Positions 24,036 to 38,112 of a stretch of DNA of 64,000 bases are shown here, one piece after another; position 1 is the first letter of the stretch, and the number at the start of each line of letters is the position of its first letter. Location: NCBI GenBank assembly GCA_947034885.2, contig OX344753.2, positions 22,072,001 to 22,136,000 of the forward strand. The letters run 5' to 3'. A program made the translations under genes and the position numbers. The notes under the pieces were generated by a model. The model was given only the letters and a program-made list of their open reading frames with translations. It did no database searches and had not been told where the DNA came from. The stretch comes from Thuidium tamariscinum (taxonomy: Eukaryota > Streptophyta > Bryopsida > Hypnales > Thuidiaceae).

Positions 24036-26623
24036 ATAGGGATGGGAAGAAAGTAAAACTTGCGAAAACAAAGATTATACATTTAGATTCTCCTCATGCT
24101 ATAATTTATTTTCCCAATAAAGCTGAAAATCCATGTACATCTACCTTTTAGGGCTTCTAGGGCAAAAATGTTAATAATAACATAATGATCTATATATCAA
24201 AACTTTGCATTAAAATCAACAAGCAACAAGTGACCATGGTAGTTATACTATCCTAGGATAGTCCAAAATTGAATTATATATATAAGGATGTAGGGTAGTC
24301 AACCTGTTTTCAATCACTCAAGCAAATACGCATACTTAGAGTACAATTTTTTTATTGCAAAACTTTTCCCATGTATAGAAATAGAATTTGGAAGGATAGT
24401 GTATTTTTCTAAAACTTTATTATATAAAGCGTAATTATTATGAATTTTTTAGTAGAAGATTTTTTTGACCTATAATGGTAATATAGACCTTACTATTTCT
24501 AACCGTAGGCTGATTACAAAATTGATCAAGGGATGATTGCATTTACGAGAGCCTTACAACCAATCCTAATGTGCCACAATTGTCCTTCGGGAGCTATACC
24601 ACAACTTTACGAAAAGGAAGCAGACTATAGATTGGAAATGGAAGGGTGATAAAAAATGGGTTGGCTACCCTACTTCATCCATTTCCTTAAGCTTCTACTA
24701 GAGCTTTTTGGAAGGGCAATACAATGCTTTGTTTGACAAGATTTGTCACTTGTCTAGGTAGGTCTTTCTAAATATTAGCTATAGCAATGATGGCACTTGA
24801 CAACTATTGTTTCCCCCAAAACATTGACTTCTACATAAAGCTCTTGAAATCATTCATAATTTATTTAATGGACACCTATAGATTCTTCATAAATGAAGCA
24901 ACCTTATTGATTGATTTGTATGATTTGTAAACCCTAACATTAACATTGGAGTGCATTGACTTTGACTTTTTAGATGATGTACAAATTGAAATTTAGATTT
25001 CTTTTTCATTATAGCTTGGATGAAAGTTATCTTTATTTTTAAAGATACTTTATGAAGTTGTTGTCCTATCCAAGGGTTGAATTTGGTGTTACTAGAATAC
25101 ATGTTTTCCTAAAATTACAAACGTGAAAGTTTAAAACGTAGTTGACTAAGCCAATATTGCATTGACCATAGTTCAAACTTGGAATTGCCAAAATGAGGTT
25201 ATAGAATCAAATAACACTAAAATTCCAAAAAATCACCATATCAAGAGAACCTCATTTCAAATCCATTCCAACAAAATTTACTCAAAAAAATGATAGTATT
25301 CTGCTCATAATTGAATTTAGAAGGAAATTTTTCCTTTTTCAAATTTAGAATTTTCCTTTCTCAAATTTATAGAAAATATTGGTGATAGCATTGGTGAATC
25401 TAACCATCTAGATAAAATCTACAACTCAAGCTATACAACTTTTTTAAAACCCATTTCAATTCCAAAATGTTCTTTCAAATAGTGCTTTGTGATGATTTTT
25501 CTAGAATCGTCAATTCTAGACTTTAGAGATGAGTCTCGGGACACATAGGAGTTAACCCTTAAATGCCTGACCTATAACCATTGTTTTCAAGCCCCTTTGC
25601 GCATTACTCAATTTGTTGCCATTTCGGGACTAGATATGTGTGAAGAGTTTCATATGAAAACTTTTATTTTTCAAAGATGAAGTTACATGTCTTTTCTACT
25701 TCTCCAAAATTTTAGATTTTTTTGAGGAAAATTGATTTTTTATAGAATTTATGACGAAAAAGTGAAAAAAATCATGTCAAATAGAAAATTATCTCAAAAA
25801 ATCTCAGAATTTCACCATATTTGTACATTTTAGTGGCAAATATCATGGTGTAAACTCAATTTCCGTATCATTCTATAATTACAATCTACAAGACATTCAA
25901 AATACATCCAAAGTTCAAATTACAATAAAATATTCAAAATTATGAGTTTTTTAAAATTCCAATTGGGGAAGAAACTAGGATAGATGACATTCATTTTGTT
26001 AGTTAGACTCAAACTCAAAAAATATTGTTTTTGCAGAGAAATTTCAGATTTAGAGCAAGGAGCGATAACTTCCCAAAAGACACTGAAAATAACATATTTC
26101 GTTATCCATTTTTGTTACTAACTTCTCATTCACACAAAGACAAATACTAGTGAGACATCAAACTCAATTAAGTACTCTTCATAACCCTCCATGAAAGATC
26201 AACAAGCAAAACATGGATGAAAAACTGCTTTCAATCTCTGTACAGACTAACTTCTTGTCATCCAAACGCCACAAAGCCTCGCCGGCGTTCCTGGGTTAAG
26301 TGAGTGCAGTGCCACGTCTGATTTTTCCCGCCAAAACTCCGTCACTCAGGGCACTTTTGTATCGTGAATCCGTGAAGAATCGGCGCAGTAATTTCCAAAT
26401 TCGTGTGACCTCCCATGATATAAAAATCACGAAACTTGCTCAGATATGCGCATGATATCACTCGGTGTTGTAGAAATCACAGACCTTGCGAATTCTCTTC
26501 AGAAATGGTCGCGTGTTGAACTCCTGCCACTTCCCTTTCCTTTCGTTTTCACTGTACTGTAGTGCTGGATGGTGTGGTGATGCTTAGTACTGGAGGCCGA
26601 AGCGAAAAATTAGGCGAGACTCG
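24036..26623. other. AT-rich intergenic DNA, then promoter and leader of CTF8
   Basis: 24036-26200 is AT-rich with no supported feature. Composition rises near 26270, and 26270-26623 is presumably promoter and 5' leader of the CTF8 gene. No TATA box could be assigned. Confidence 0.4.
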
Positions 26624-27890
26624 ATGCAGATTCCAGTTCGATGCAGCTGCGGGGAATGCAAGGATTGGGCTATGGTGGAGCTTCAAGGCTCCCTGGAGAT
26701 TCAACATTCCGCCAGCCTTCACAATCTCGCCATCGGATCACTCTGCCGCACTTCCACAGTACAATTCTTCTGCTTTCTATTCCAAATGTGGTTGAGAGGG
26801 GAAGGTTCTTGCGGTTCTTGTATTAGGGTTTGGGGTTTGGGCTTTCTTAGACTGGAGTAGAAGGTTTTGGTAACGGAAATGGAGATTCATGTTTGAGTGG
26901 GTCGTGTGGAAACTGTTTTGTTCCAATTTTGGTTATTTATTGGCCAAGGATTGCGATGTTCTTTGTTGATGTAGAATTTGGTTTATGGTGTGTACTCAAG
27001 TTCTGAACTGGGCTTTTCGCTCCCTTCTCCACCAAGTTGGATGTTGGAGAGCTACTGAAAGTGCATTTTTCCTTCTGAGTATTGAGGTGCAGCAAGTGAT
27101 TGCAGGGTTATGATACGGGATACATAGAGAACTGACAAGCATTTGTTTTGGGTTTCGAACTTTCTTGCTCATTTTCAAGTCAATTATGCGAGTGAGGGGT
27201 TGTTGGGAGGCTGTGAACAAAGCGCTTCTACCAAGTCATTATATTCTGAAGCTCAGGTCGCAGCGAAGTTTTTGGCTAGGGTTTCGAATGATATCAGCAA
27301 AGAGTATTTTTGTTTATTATACAGAAGATGCAAGTCTTGATGCTTGTTTTGTTTTTGACCTGAAATGAATGTGCACGCAGAGTGCATACAAATTGGTCAT
27401 TGGTTACCATGAGATTGAAGGCACGAAAGTGACACTGAAGAAGCCTCTGGTGATTTTGAAGAAGGTGAAGCAGGGCTCCGATGACATGGAGATCGACTCT
27501 GTAGCCAGCGGTGGATCAACATCTGTTCCAGTGGAGATGCATGTCGTCGGCATCATCAGGCATAAGCTTCTCTTCAAGACCAGACCAAAGGCTCTCATTT
27601 CAAGTAAGTTCATTTGCATGTGCTTCATGTGATAGAGGAATGTGTTGCTTGTCTAGCGAATGTCAAATTGCTGTTCAAACTCCTTGTGTGACTAAGAGTT
27701 GCTGGCCTGACAGTCAGAATGGTGGGGGGCTTTTTCTGCAGCTGGGAACCGAGATTTATTGTTTTTGAGGGTACAGAGTGACGCTGTTTAAACTTCTAAA
27801 ACTTGTTGTGGGCTTGTTGCAGAGCAAGAGGTGAAACCCAAGAAACAGCGGACATTACCAGGTCCTCTTGTAGCACAATCCACAACATGA
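26624..27890 (+). CDS. CTF8: Chromosome transmission fidelity protein 8 (RFC-CTF18 subunit)
   Basis: CTF8 pairs with DCC1 and CTF18 in the alternative replication factor C complex that loads PCNA and supports sister chromatid cohesion in the nucleus. Three exons fit in phase: 26624-26758, 27381-27603, 27823-27890; 141 residues, close to the family norm. The N-terminus MQIPVRCSCGECKDWAMVEL has the plant-type Cys cluster (Cys7, Cys9, Cys12) followed by the WAMVELQG strand. Exon 2 gives YKLVIGYHEIEG, LKKPLVILKKV and the diagnostic GIIRHKLLFKTRPKALIS; exon 3 gives a basic tail KQEVKPKKQR and a short end. The intron 1 donor (GTACAA) is weak but the only one that preserves phase and similarity. An upstream overlapping frame at 26562-26795 is a shadow. 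Confidence 0.9.
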
Positions 27891-30800
27891 TTACAGTGCT
27901 GTTCGCACTTCTTTGTAACATTCTTTAGCAACTCCCTTAACATCCTTGGAATCGTTGGTAAAATTGAATCTAGATTCATTTTGGAGACATAATCTTGAAC
28001 TCATGGCAATCTTTGCAAAGCCTCTACTACTAGTCCTCAATTATTTAATTTTTTCCGATCTCCAAGTCCTGTGTATGTAGGAGTGATTGAAATATTTTTT
28101 TAGTTTGATATAATGGTCTCTACAATGAAGAAGTGTGCACAATCCAAACAGCTTAGGATGCTATGTTTCACATGTCTTTGGTGCACCTTTGGTGCATACA
28201 AGTGTCTATTTCAAGTTGCATTGATCCAAAACGTGAGTGAGTGATCTTGACATGTATTCTTTCAAATCCTATAGCCTCTTTCATTCTTCATTGTTCTAAA
28301 TAGGCAATTCAAGCTCAAAACTTTTGGCAAATTGTCAAGCTATATTCATATAATCTAGTGTGCCTTGTGTTGTTGCTACAATCTAAATATAAGTAAGTAA
28401 ATTTTAAAATTTTTATAACTAAAAATAACTCAAAAATTCATAACTTTCCTATCATATGTTGGAATGCTACAAAACAAAGCCCTTGCATCCTTCTTCACCA
28501 AGAGCTTTCCAACAATACCAAGTACATAACTAGGGGATGCATAATTTGAGAGATCTCAATGGGACAAACAAAACAAATAGCCTATCTTAAAGTATAGATT
28601 TTCATTTTGAATAAATGGACAAGGAGTACTTGCAAAGTAACAATGATTCATGTCCCTAATTCCATAAGTTCAAAAATAACATTTGTTGAATTGAGAATTG
28701 TACAAAAAAATTGTATGATATAGTGTAGAATGTTTAGAGCCCCATGTACATGATTTATTCTCAATTGAGCACTACCATATTTAACATTACATTAGATTCA
28801 ATTTTGACTAAAAAAATTAGAAGTACTTGAGCAATGTATTAATTCTATAGCATAGAAGCATTGATGCAAAGGATTCAAAAGATGATTGGTAGGTTTTCTT
28901 AAAGAAATGGATGACTCTACTCATCTAATAAGTATTGGGTCATTATTCAATGACTACTCTAGTTCAATAATAGGCTCTATCCTTTTAAGGCTAAGCATGT
29001 ATAGTCTCAATGACAAAAAGATCTATTTTTTTGGAGGTGCTTCTTCATTCAATTACTACTTCACCAAAATTTACAATTAATTAGTTAAATTGAAACTTAT
29101 CACTAGTGGGAAAAAAAAGTATTAAATTTTGAGGCATATCAAACAAAAACAAGTAATTTAAAAAAAAATTGGAAATAATAAAGTAAAATCATAGTAAAGG
29201 CTTTAAGAATTGTGTTATCTACCAATCTACCACCAATCTACTACCATTTTAAGGTAGAAGTATATATTTTAGACAACCCCCATTTAATGGCTTCATAGGT
29301 TGACCTATTGTAGACAACACTTAGATGCCATTAGAGGATTTTTGAGCTCCATAGAAGGCCCTCAAAGATTGACATGCACCCCTATTTAATGAGGAGCAAA
29401 ACTAGTAGCTCAAGTACCTACTTGCTTGTTGCTATCTTGTGTGAAGTACAAGTAAGGACTACAATAGATGACAAACCAACAAGGTACTATTACCAAATAT
29501 TAAATTTGGATAGTACAATATTATATTCATGATTGTCAAAGAAGAATCCATTAGTGGAGTGGATGTACAATACTATATTATTATCATAATGGTTGTACAA
29601 TATAATGTTCGTGGTTGGATAGTACTTGTGTCATCCTCATGTTCTAAACCCAAATTTTAAATGACAAAGCTTCATCATGGTCTTCGTGACCCACCCAATG
29701 GGAGTTATCGTCCCACAAAAGTACATCAATATTTTTTTTTCTTTTCCAATGAACGGATATAGGGGAATAGTCTTCCTCAAGGACAATATTTAAATACAAA
29801 AGCACCCTTCCAACCACCCCTCTTAGAGGCCTTCTTTAGAGTTCAAAAATCCTCTAATGACTATTTATTGAAAAATGAAAAGATCTTCTATTTGTAATTC
29901 TTTTCAAATCATCTCTTCCTTTCTTGCTTAGGGAGAAATGTAAAAGCTAATTGCATTAGGTGAGTCTATGAAACTAGAATGGGTCCTAATGAAAAATCTA
30001 CATTTATATTGAATACAATATTTATTTTTGAAGAAAAAATTTCCTTTTTTTGCATTGTTACTCGTCCTTATCTTTGCACACATTGAGTTCAATTTCATAG
30101 TGAATTTCCCACATCTAACATGCTAAAATGTTTAAGTTATCTGTTATAGATACTTCTACCTAATCCATTCTCAATCTACAAGACACTTGCTTAATTTGAA
30201 CAACACTTTCAAGTTTTAAGGCACATCCTAGAACCAAAGATATTGAATGTTGATGTCCCATGCACATCCTTCGAAGATAAGAGGTGCAAAGTTGTGCTTG
30301 GCAGGGTTAGAAGGATGGTAAGGCAATTGCCCATCCTCAACTTTCAAGATATTTATACAGTCGTAAATTTGGTGGAGAATTGCCTTTGGGAAATGCCCAA
30401 GTGAAGAATTCATCTTCTCTTCACCTAATAGCTCAATCGGTTTACAGCAATCAGAGTCGGATGATGACCCGAATCAGTGGGTGGCTGCAATAGCCATGGG
30501 AACAGAATACCGAGAATGGGTCAAAACTGGAAATTCAAGACCTGTACTGTATAATCATCATGAAGACACTGAAAATACACTCCCATGTGATGCCTCTGCA
30601 ATAGCAGTGGACACTGTATTTGGCTCTTTAAGGCGATTGCAACATTTCCCTGGTATGTTCTCTTTTTCACTGTTCTATTTTTTTCCGACAACTACGGTAG
30701 TAAGCATCTCAAATGCAAGTAAATGTGATCCTACAAACTACAAGGCCAGGAGCGACAAACATCCTGAAAATTCGGATTCAGATAGATTACCGTACTCAAT

Positions 30801-30913
30801 GCGGGTTTGTGGTTTCTTCTGTAACACTGAAATGGAGAAAAAAACTGCAGCAAAACTGGAATACACTAAGCGTCACTTGTTCGCAAGTGTCAGATGTGAT
30901 ACGGTGGTGAAGA
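27891..30913. other. AT-rich intergenic region between convergent CTF8 and HOS1
   Basis: CTF8 and HOS1 converge here. No gene is supported. A frame at 30430-30655 (plus) reads without stops with a fairly non-random composition, but it lies in the likely HOS1 3' UTR and continues as antisense of the last HOS1 exon; I do not call it. A minus frame at 30228-30413 is also unrecognised. A CACTAG-plus-poly-A motif at 29101 lacks a matching partner end. Confidence 0.4.
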
Positions 30914-33900
30914 TCAAACTCGAAAACTATAGAATCTACTTCGAGACCTTCCTTGTGATTGAGAAAGAGATTTCAGGCGTGTTGATGGCGTGTGTGTAGG
31001 TCCTGCCTCCTCACCCCCTTCATCAGAGCGCCAGCGACTGTCTCCATTCTCATCAGCCTCTGCATTCCTGATCCCACAAATCAAAAGACGATCTTCTCAG
31101 TAGATTACATAAGAGTTAATTGTAAACTTCTCAGTATTTGCCCTTGGCTACAAAAAAATGCAGCTTGCAAGAAACATGGGGTAGCAAGCTGGGCTTCGGC
31201 CAATAATGGAAAAAGCCAGAATGCAAGCAACCAGAGTTAAGAAAAAAATTTCACCGCAGATGAAACCAGTCCGTTATGTAGAGCAAAGCTATTTTCAGTT
31301 ACCAAGATAAAAACACTGGCAACCAAGACAAGATTGAAACGAATATGTTTTCAATTCGCCTACTGAGCTGAAATTCAAATGAGGCGACAAAAAAGTACTA
31401 ACCCTTTTGAGGACTCCCAAGGCAATATGCCAGTAGACACAGGTCCGTTCTCAGCGTCAATGCCGGTAAAAGTGAAATCTCTTGATGCTTCCTTTTCTCC
31501 AGTCCTCTGCAACCAAGACCGGTCCGATGGGTGTCGCTTCCCGTTAGATGGCCAGTTACTTGTTCCCTCCAGGTCCATTTCCATAGTATCATTCTCATCT
31601 GCATGCAACCCATCTGCCTGTAATCCATTCTCCAGGGGAACAGGTGAGCCATTGCCTAAATGGGCAATCCCATTCATTTTCACTGGCATCCGCTTCTCCA
31701 CCCCACTAGCCCAAGAGCCTGGTCCTGCTGCATCCAATCCATCACCCCTTTGCACATCTCCGATGTCAATGGTAGGATAAAGAGATGGCTCCCTAGGTTG
31801 TTCAGCCTCGTACCGCAGGCGCCGCCCTTGCACAGGGCTTTCTCCCAGGGCAACAAACTCACGCGCTGGGGTAGGTCCATTGATTTTAGGGAAATTCATG
31901 TTTGAGAGGAGAGGAGAGGAAGGTGCGGGAGACCTCAGCCCTAAGCGTTCCTGTGCAGAAGAAGGCTGACTATAACCAGCCCAAGCAGAGGTGGATGGAA
32001 GATTGCTTTCTTCAAATGCCATAGACTCCCTCATCAGGTTTCCCCTAGCATGACCAAAGAATGGGGACGCTAAGGGAGGCAATCTATGTTCCTCCACGGC
32101 CAGGGTTGCTGGTTGAGGTGACTCCAAGTCACTTTCAACAACACTGCGAGCCAGCTGCTGCTGGACCTCGGGTAGAAGCTCCATACATTTTTCCTGTGGA
32201 CAATGGATCATCTTCAAAATCTACTTCTTAACAATAAGCATAGGGCGAATTTAATAATACGAAACATGGAACAACACAAACAGATAGCAACAACTATGAT
32301 AGTAAAAGAGTACACTGGCCACGGAGCGCCAACTCTGATGCGTCACTAAGCTTTACATTCGCCAATTTGTAGGAAGATGTATCCTTATCCCCAACAGAAG
32401 TAAGAATTCATACAGCACATAGTCAGACTCAAAGAGTTCTTTCTAGTTTTTAAATTTAAAACTAGCAGTTGAAAAAAACTTACAACAATTCGTCCCCTCT
32501 GTTCACTAGCCATGCGAACCCGAGAGAACTTTGTTTCATCAGTGCACCTTTCTCCCAGCAAGTCCTCAAGTTCGTTCAACCTTTTGTGCACTGCATGTGC
32601 TTCAATGTATCGACATCGCTGCAAATGACGAACACCAATGAAGTAACACGCTATCAGCTGCTAAAGGGAGCACTGAAGATTCCAAATAGACTTGCACGAG
32701 AACAACAGCGACTGATTCCTGAAATTCGCTGACATCACTCCGCATCATACATAACCCTAAACCATTAACAACGAAATCTATAACCTCGTGAAGACTACAA
32801 CAGCACCAGATCGTCGTCTGCTTTAAGTACGAAAGTAGTGAAGGACATTCATAAAGTTTCAGTAAAATATTACGATTGGAATAACAAGAGGTCGAACGTT
32901 GATCTCACTCAGGCCAAGAATATCTATAGCAACCGTACACGAAGGTCCTAGCCCTTAACTACATGCACACCACCTTATTCAAGGGCAATTTGGAAAATTA
33001 CCATGCAGCAGGCAGTGAAACGTGAACTTTACCTGTACATAGAAGACAACCAGAAGATTCCCAGCTGTGGATGACGGGTCTTGTCCAGCACGATCAAGTA
33101 AACACTTCCTCACATACTTCTCCTCGTCTTTCCTCCATGGTAAAACTAGCATTTTGTCTAAAATGCTCATGCCTATACATATCCTGCAAATTTCGCTCAC
33201 CAACACTTCCATACTGGATAAGCAATCACCCCCTTCCCGCTTAACACCATCGACGTAAGCCCTCTGGTATAAATAACCTTCAGTAAGAAGGCCACATTGA
33301 AGCCAGACTCTGACAGCTGTAAGAGCATCTGTAAGTGGAACAAGCCCTGCGGCTTGGCCATCGCGTCCACTGGCACGAAGGACAGCAAGTGCTGCCTGAG
33401 CCTTCTGCCGCTCAAGCAACACAGTGACTACCTTCGGATGTGTGTTGTGACTAGAAATTTCCGGCAGTAGATGACACGCCTCCTGAAACCACAAAACCAT
33501 CATTGTTAAAACGCATCATCACTCCACATAGATTCACCATTCTCAATTCAATGAAGCGATAATCACAATGGGAAGTTAAAACCCCTGGGTCTACAGTGAG
33601 TATGAAATAAGCAAACCAAAAGAACGTTAACAAACCTCAAGGGATTGATCACTGCTGTCATCAAGAAGGAAAAAAACAAGGGACTCCAGCATAAAATGTC
33701 TTGGAATATTGAAAGCGCCGACGTAGTCATCTACCACCTCTCTCCACCTCTCGTCAGGGAGGGCCCAATGACGATCAAATAAAAAGTACAGAAACTGCTA
33801 TAGGGTTAAGGGATAACAGAAAATCATACGCCTGTTCACTCATCTAATCCCAAAACATCATTGCAATCGTAGAATACAGAAGGTACCAGCAAAATCCCAG

Positions 33901-36900
33901 TCTATATGTCAATTACTTGCACCTCTACCAACTTGACCTGAGAACAATAAAATAAATTAGATAACCTAATACGAACAATAATATTCCGGTTACTGTCACC
34001 CTTCAGCACGGTCGCATCTCAGGCCAGCAACGGACAGAAGGAGTAGTCTAGAGAAACTTACTAGAAACAAACACAGAAAGCATGCAAAAGACTCAAACAA
34101 AATAGGCAATTGCTGTAATCAGCGCACAAGCTTTAAAGCTGTGCCTATGCTACTAACATGGAAAATGAAGGATACGATTGCCTTCTTAGCGAGTATCAGA
34201 TCACACGTCCCCTCCAAAAATAGAAGATCCACAGCTGCACGTACGCTTTCAGGCGGGTAAGGCGACCTTGATGGCATCGGCTCCAGGTCCCGTCTGAATC
34301 TAAGCGAAGCTGGAGTCTGAGCTGTAGGCCCCTGACGTAACACGGTGAGCTCTGGAAGATCTCCCAATCCCACTTCATCTTCATCCTCACCTTCTAGAAG
34401 TCCAAGGTTAGCTAATGCCTCCTCAATGAAAAGGGTAGCTGGTTGTGAGATCCCTAATTTACCATTATTGTGAGAAGTCTCCGACCATACCCTATCCTGA
34501 GCAGCTGACTTCCGTTCCTTCACTGCTGACTGCCACTGGCTATTACTTGCATAGCTTGATCGGATCGTCTCCAAAAACTGATGTCGTGCACACCAAGCCA
34601 TCACTTCCAAATGCTGCAGAACACATTTCAGGACGTAAATCACGGTGCTAAACAATGACAAGAGAACAATAATCTCAAACCAGACCCATTATATTCAAGG
34701 AAGCGAGCATCAGATGAGATTCAGGTTTAGTTTTCTACTCCCTCCATACCGAAATAAGTGTCCACTTTGGGCCTCATGTTTATTTAAGGTTGTTTTGTGT
34801 AGGTCATATGGAGGTCTCTTGTGTCCAATTTCATTCAGGTTGCAATGAACACATACACTGCTCATCATTAGTTTTAATGATATGAAATTTGGAACCTTTC
34901 AGAATTATTTTTTTCACGATATAGTCAATGAAAATGGTACTCCATGTAAAAATATTTCAACAAAACTGCGGACACTCAAGTCAGGACGGAAGGAGAAATA
35001 TATTAGCATTCTTTAAAAAAACAGGAGAAAAACAGATTCTGAAACGGACTTTCTACCACCCAGCAGAAACCCATCTCTGTAATATAGTTTTGCATCATGA
35101 GCTTGCACGGACATAACATACACACAAGATAAAAGAGAACTGATCCCTAAAAATATGCGTACCTGAAGTGCTTTACGCATTGATTCCAGAAGCTGACGGA
35201 GCTCAAACAGAGTTGCAGAAAGAGGTTGATCCACAAGTGGCGCCTCAAGGGATTCTAAAACTAAGACAACTCCTTCTAGCTTTCTCCCGTTCCAATCGAT
35301 AGCATCTGCCTTATTGATCATCTGTTTCGGACTAAGAGAATCTATGATCCGCAAGTCAAGGGGTGTCACGTGATCTACGTCAGAAACTGAAATGAAGTTT
35401 GAATGCATGAGATGCTTCAGCTTCAAATACACCAATGTTATACAACTGGGAGTGCCAATATGGCCATGGTATAACGTAGGTGACAGACTCACAACCCTGA
35501 CAACCGAGAAAAAGCCAAACTAAAAACAATTGAACACCAAAATAGGTAGGGAAGGATACAGATATCTCGCAGCTGATGAATAGTGCTTTGAAAGGTCCGC
35601 TTACACCAATCTTTCACCACACCTCCGTCCAATAGTATGGACACCAATGCATTACTGGAAACAGCCCCTTCATCCATGCACACCTCTGCAACATCTGCTC
35701 TCCTTAGGTTAAGGTATTACATCTCATTTGTAATGCGTACCGTCACTTCCAGAGAATTTCTGTTTGATAGAAATTGAAGTCGAACAAGCAGCACAAGTAA
35801 CAACTAGCGAAGTAACCCGAGAGCATTCTTGACACGTTAGGGCATCAGACACGAGGTGATTGGGAAAGGAAAAACTAATTCTCCACAGAAACACAGCCTG
35901 CGTATAAAATAGTGCGTATACCATAATACATATGATAAACAGGAAAAGGAAAATGATGCAAATATTTTTACACCAGACATCAATCTGATGAAGAGGATAC
36001 AGTGACAGATCAATGACACGAGATTATTTTCCAGCGCCACGTCGAAGAAAGAGTAAAGACGGCCAACATCCGCGCTCTCTGGAAACAAATCTGAGTCCTT
36101 CCGTATAAGTCCTGCATCAACACAGTCTTCATATAGTCGTAGCTTGTCTTGCCCAAAACTAGCTGTAGGGGTCCTACAGATTGGACACCTGTCAGTGCGT
36201 TGAAGGCATTCAACACACAAACAAGCATGGCCACATGTTGAAAGTATATGATGAACAGGTCGCCCACAGCTGCGTAAATCAAGAGTTGCTCTGCAGGTTT
36301 CAGTCTTCGCTTCAACACTCAATTCACGGGGCTCCAGTAGTGCCAAGCGCTCCAGCGCTGACTGCATATTCAGAGAGCAGATTAGTAAGTATCTCATTGT
36401 TCTCTCATCACCCGAAAATTCATTCTCCACTCGAGAAGGGTTTTGATCTATAATTCTTCATCTATAAATTATCTATAAATCAATACAAAATTAAAACAAT
36501 GATTTTCACCAACTTCACTCAGTATCGAAGATCTAGAAGAAAAAAACTAAAAGAAAGGTTCAAAAGTCAAATGAAATAAGAAGATGATCCCACATTTGTT
36601 TCGATGACTATCTGACGAATTAACAATGCACAATAAACTCATTAGTATACTGCCCTCGAGTTAAGCGGTTCTCATGTGTCCACGATCATTGCCGGTTAAA
36701 ACTATAAAAGAGAGTGTTCTACTCGCAAGACACTATGTTTAGGTCGCAAATCTATCGGTACTCATGCAAATGTCACTTAGCCCAAAGTTATCATGACCAT
36801 TTTCCCAGAATTAAACTTGATTGCTTTCAGTTGGAGTAAGATTGCGAACTACAATCTACAGTGAACAGACAAAAGCCGCCCCCCCCCCCTCCTCTAGCAG

Positions 36901-38112
36901 AATGTATTGGAGAAAGACAAAGGTAGGAGGCTTATTCGAGTGCACTAAACTTCACAGAGGCAAACAATAAACAATAAGGTAATGCATAAGATCTCCGGAA
37001 TGTCCAATGACCTAGCTTTTCCAGACGCGTGCAGCTCATGATTGTGAAAGGACCACCAATAATGAACGCTCAGAACGACATTACACTTTGCATATTGTGC
37101 TTCGATATTCTACAGAGGAGGCCGAGACTAGGTGATCGGGAGAATAAATGGGCATGAACGCCCACTAGTCACAGAAGCCTTTGAGAGAGAAAACTGAGAA
37201 ATAAAACTCCTAAAACTACATATAAGATAGGAACGCCCGCTTAATAAACGGAGGCATTCTAAAAGAAAGAGAATCCAGTACATTGAAACCTGATACTTTC
37301 ACCGAGTGTTTCCACAAACATGTTTTACGAGTAAATATCAAACGTCCAATTACAACAGAACTGGAGAAATAACCCTTAACTTGCGACTTCAAGGTGCTCC
37401 TGGGCATAAACCCTTACCCTCCTCATATTCTCTAAAAGCTAGATTACAGCAATTCAAACAATGCGTTCAAGCCTAGAATTTTAGATTCTACTTCTCCAAA
37501 TATGTAAATAAAAAACGAAATCATCCCAATACCACCCTTCCACTATCAATTTAAGCCAGTAATCTTCCAAGTTTGAGCCCTAAATGGACAACATTTTCCA
37601 AGTGAATTAGCTACTTGCAGTGAATTTTGTAGCATAAAACAGCAACATTTTATATACTCTAAGCGTTTCATGATATCTTCAAATTCTGTGTACTGTAATG
37701 CTGAACCACCAACAGGCCATGGCAGGTCCTACCAAATATCATTCGATCGCCGAAGACATAGACAACATTTCCCCCTAACATCCATCCTCAACATGCATGA
37801 AGAGTAAAGCTGCCATCGCCAACGAATCTGAGCATTTCCGTGCGAAACAGGATATCACATAGCGACAATTATAGGTCAAAGAGGATCAAACCAAGTAAAC
37901 TATGTTCCCCCGCCCACCCCCCGCCCAAAGCTAAACTGCTGCATAAACTCAGATCTCTCGCTTCTTGCCATCCTGAAGTCCTTCAAAGAAGAAACTTTAA
38001 CTACCAATGAAATAAGATCTGCATGAAAGCGACCCCGAAAGCCTTGCACGGGAGAAAGGAATTCAGAATTGGTCAAATAAGGTAAAGGCGGTACCTGTTT
38101 GCGGTCGTCCAT
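30914..38112 (-). CDS. HOS1: E3 ubiquitin-protein ligase HOS1
   Basis: In Arabidopsis HOS1 ubiquitinates ICE1 and CONSTANS, restrains cold response and early flowering, and associates with the nuclear pore. Ten exons fit (high to low): 38095-38112, 36001-36361, 35560-35694, 35163-35386, 34176-34613, 33636-33794, 33033-33482, 32484-32618, 31403-32193, 30914-31067; 954 residues. An unusual RING lies at about 38-68 (CGRPVHH, CGHACLC, CPIC). Then VCMDEGAVSSN, VVKDWCKRTF, HLEVMAWCARHQFL, the ELYS-like helical part (FLFDRHW, LESLVFFLLDD, ACHLLPEI, LPWRKDEEKYV, DDPSS-type QDPSSTAGNLLVVFY), a long variable linker and a C-terminal exon with the conserved RWRSDE. A spurious stop at 31375 is avoided by splicing from 31403 to 31067. 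The 6-residue first exon makes the N-terminus shorter than in Arabidopsis; another exon may hide in the 1.7-kb first intron. Confidence 0.92.
34738..34995. mobile_element. Stowaway-like MITE in HOS1 intron 4
   Basis: The left end CTCCCTCCATACCGAAATAA and the right end read on the other strand CTCCTTCCGTCCTGACTTGA resemble the CTCCCTCCGT ends of Stowaway (Tc1/mariner-derived) MITEs. Both ends share a TGTCC phrase farther in. TA precedes the left end; a TA occurs 3 bases beyond the right. No coding capacity. It lies in the intron between HOS1 exons at 35163 and 34613. Confidence 0.75.

Noticed and set aside
29101..29120. CACTAGTGGG followed by poly-A as a possible CACTA terminus
   Set aside because: No matching opposite end or subterminal array nearby.
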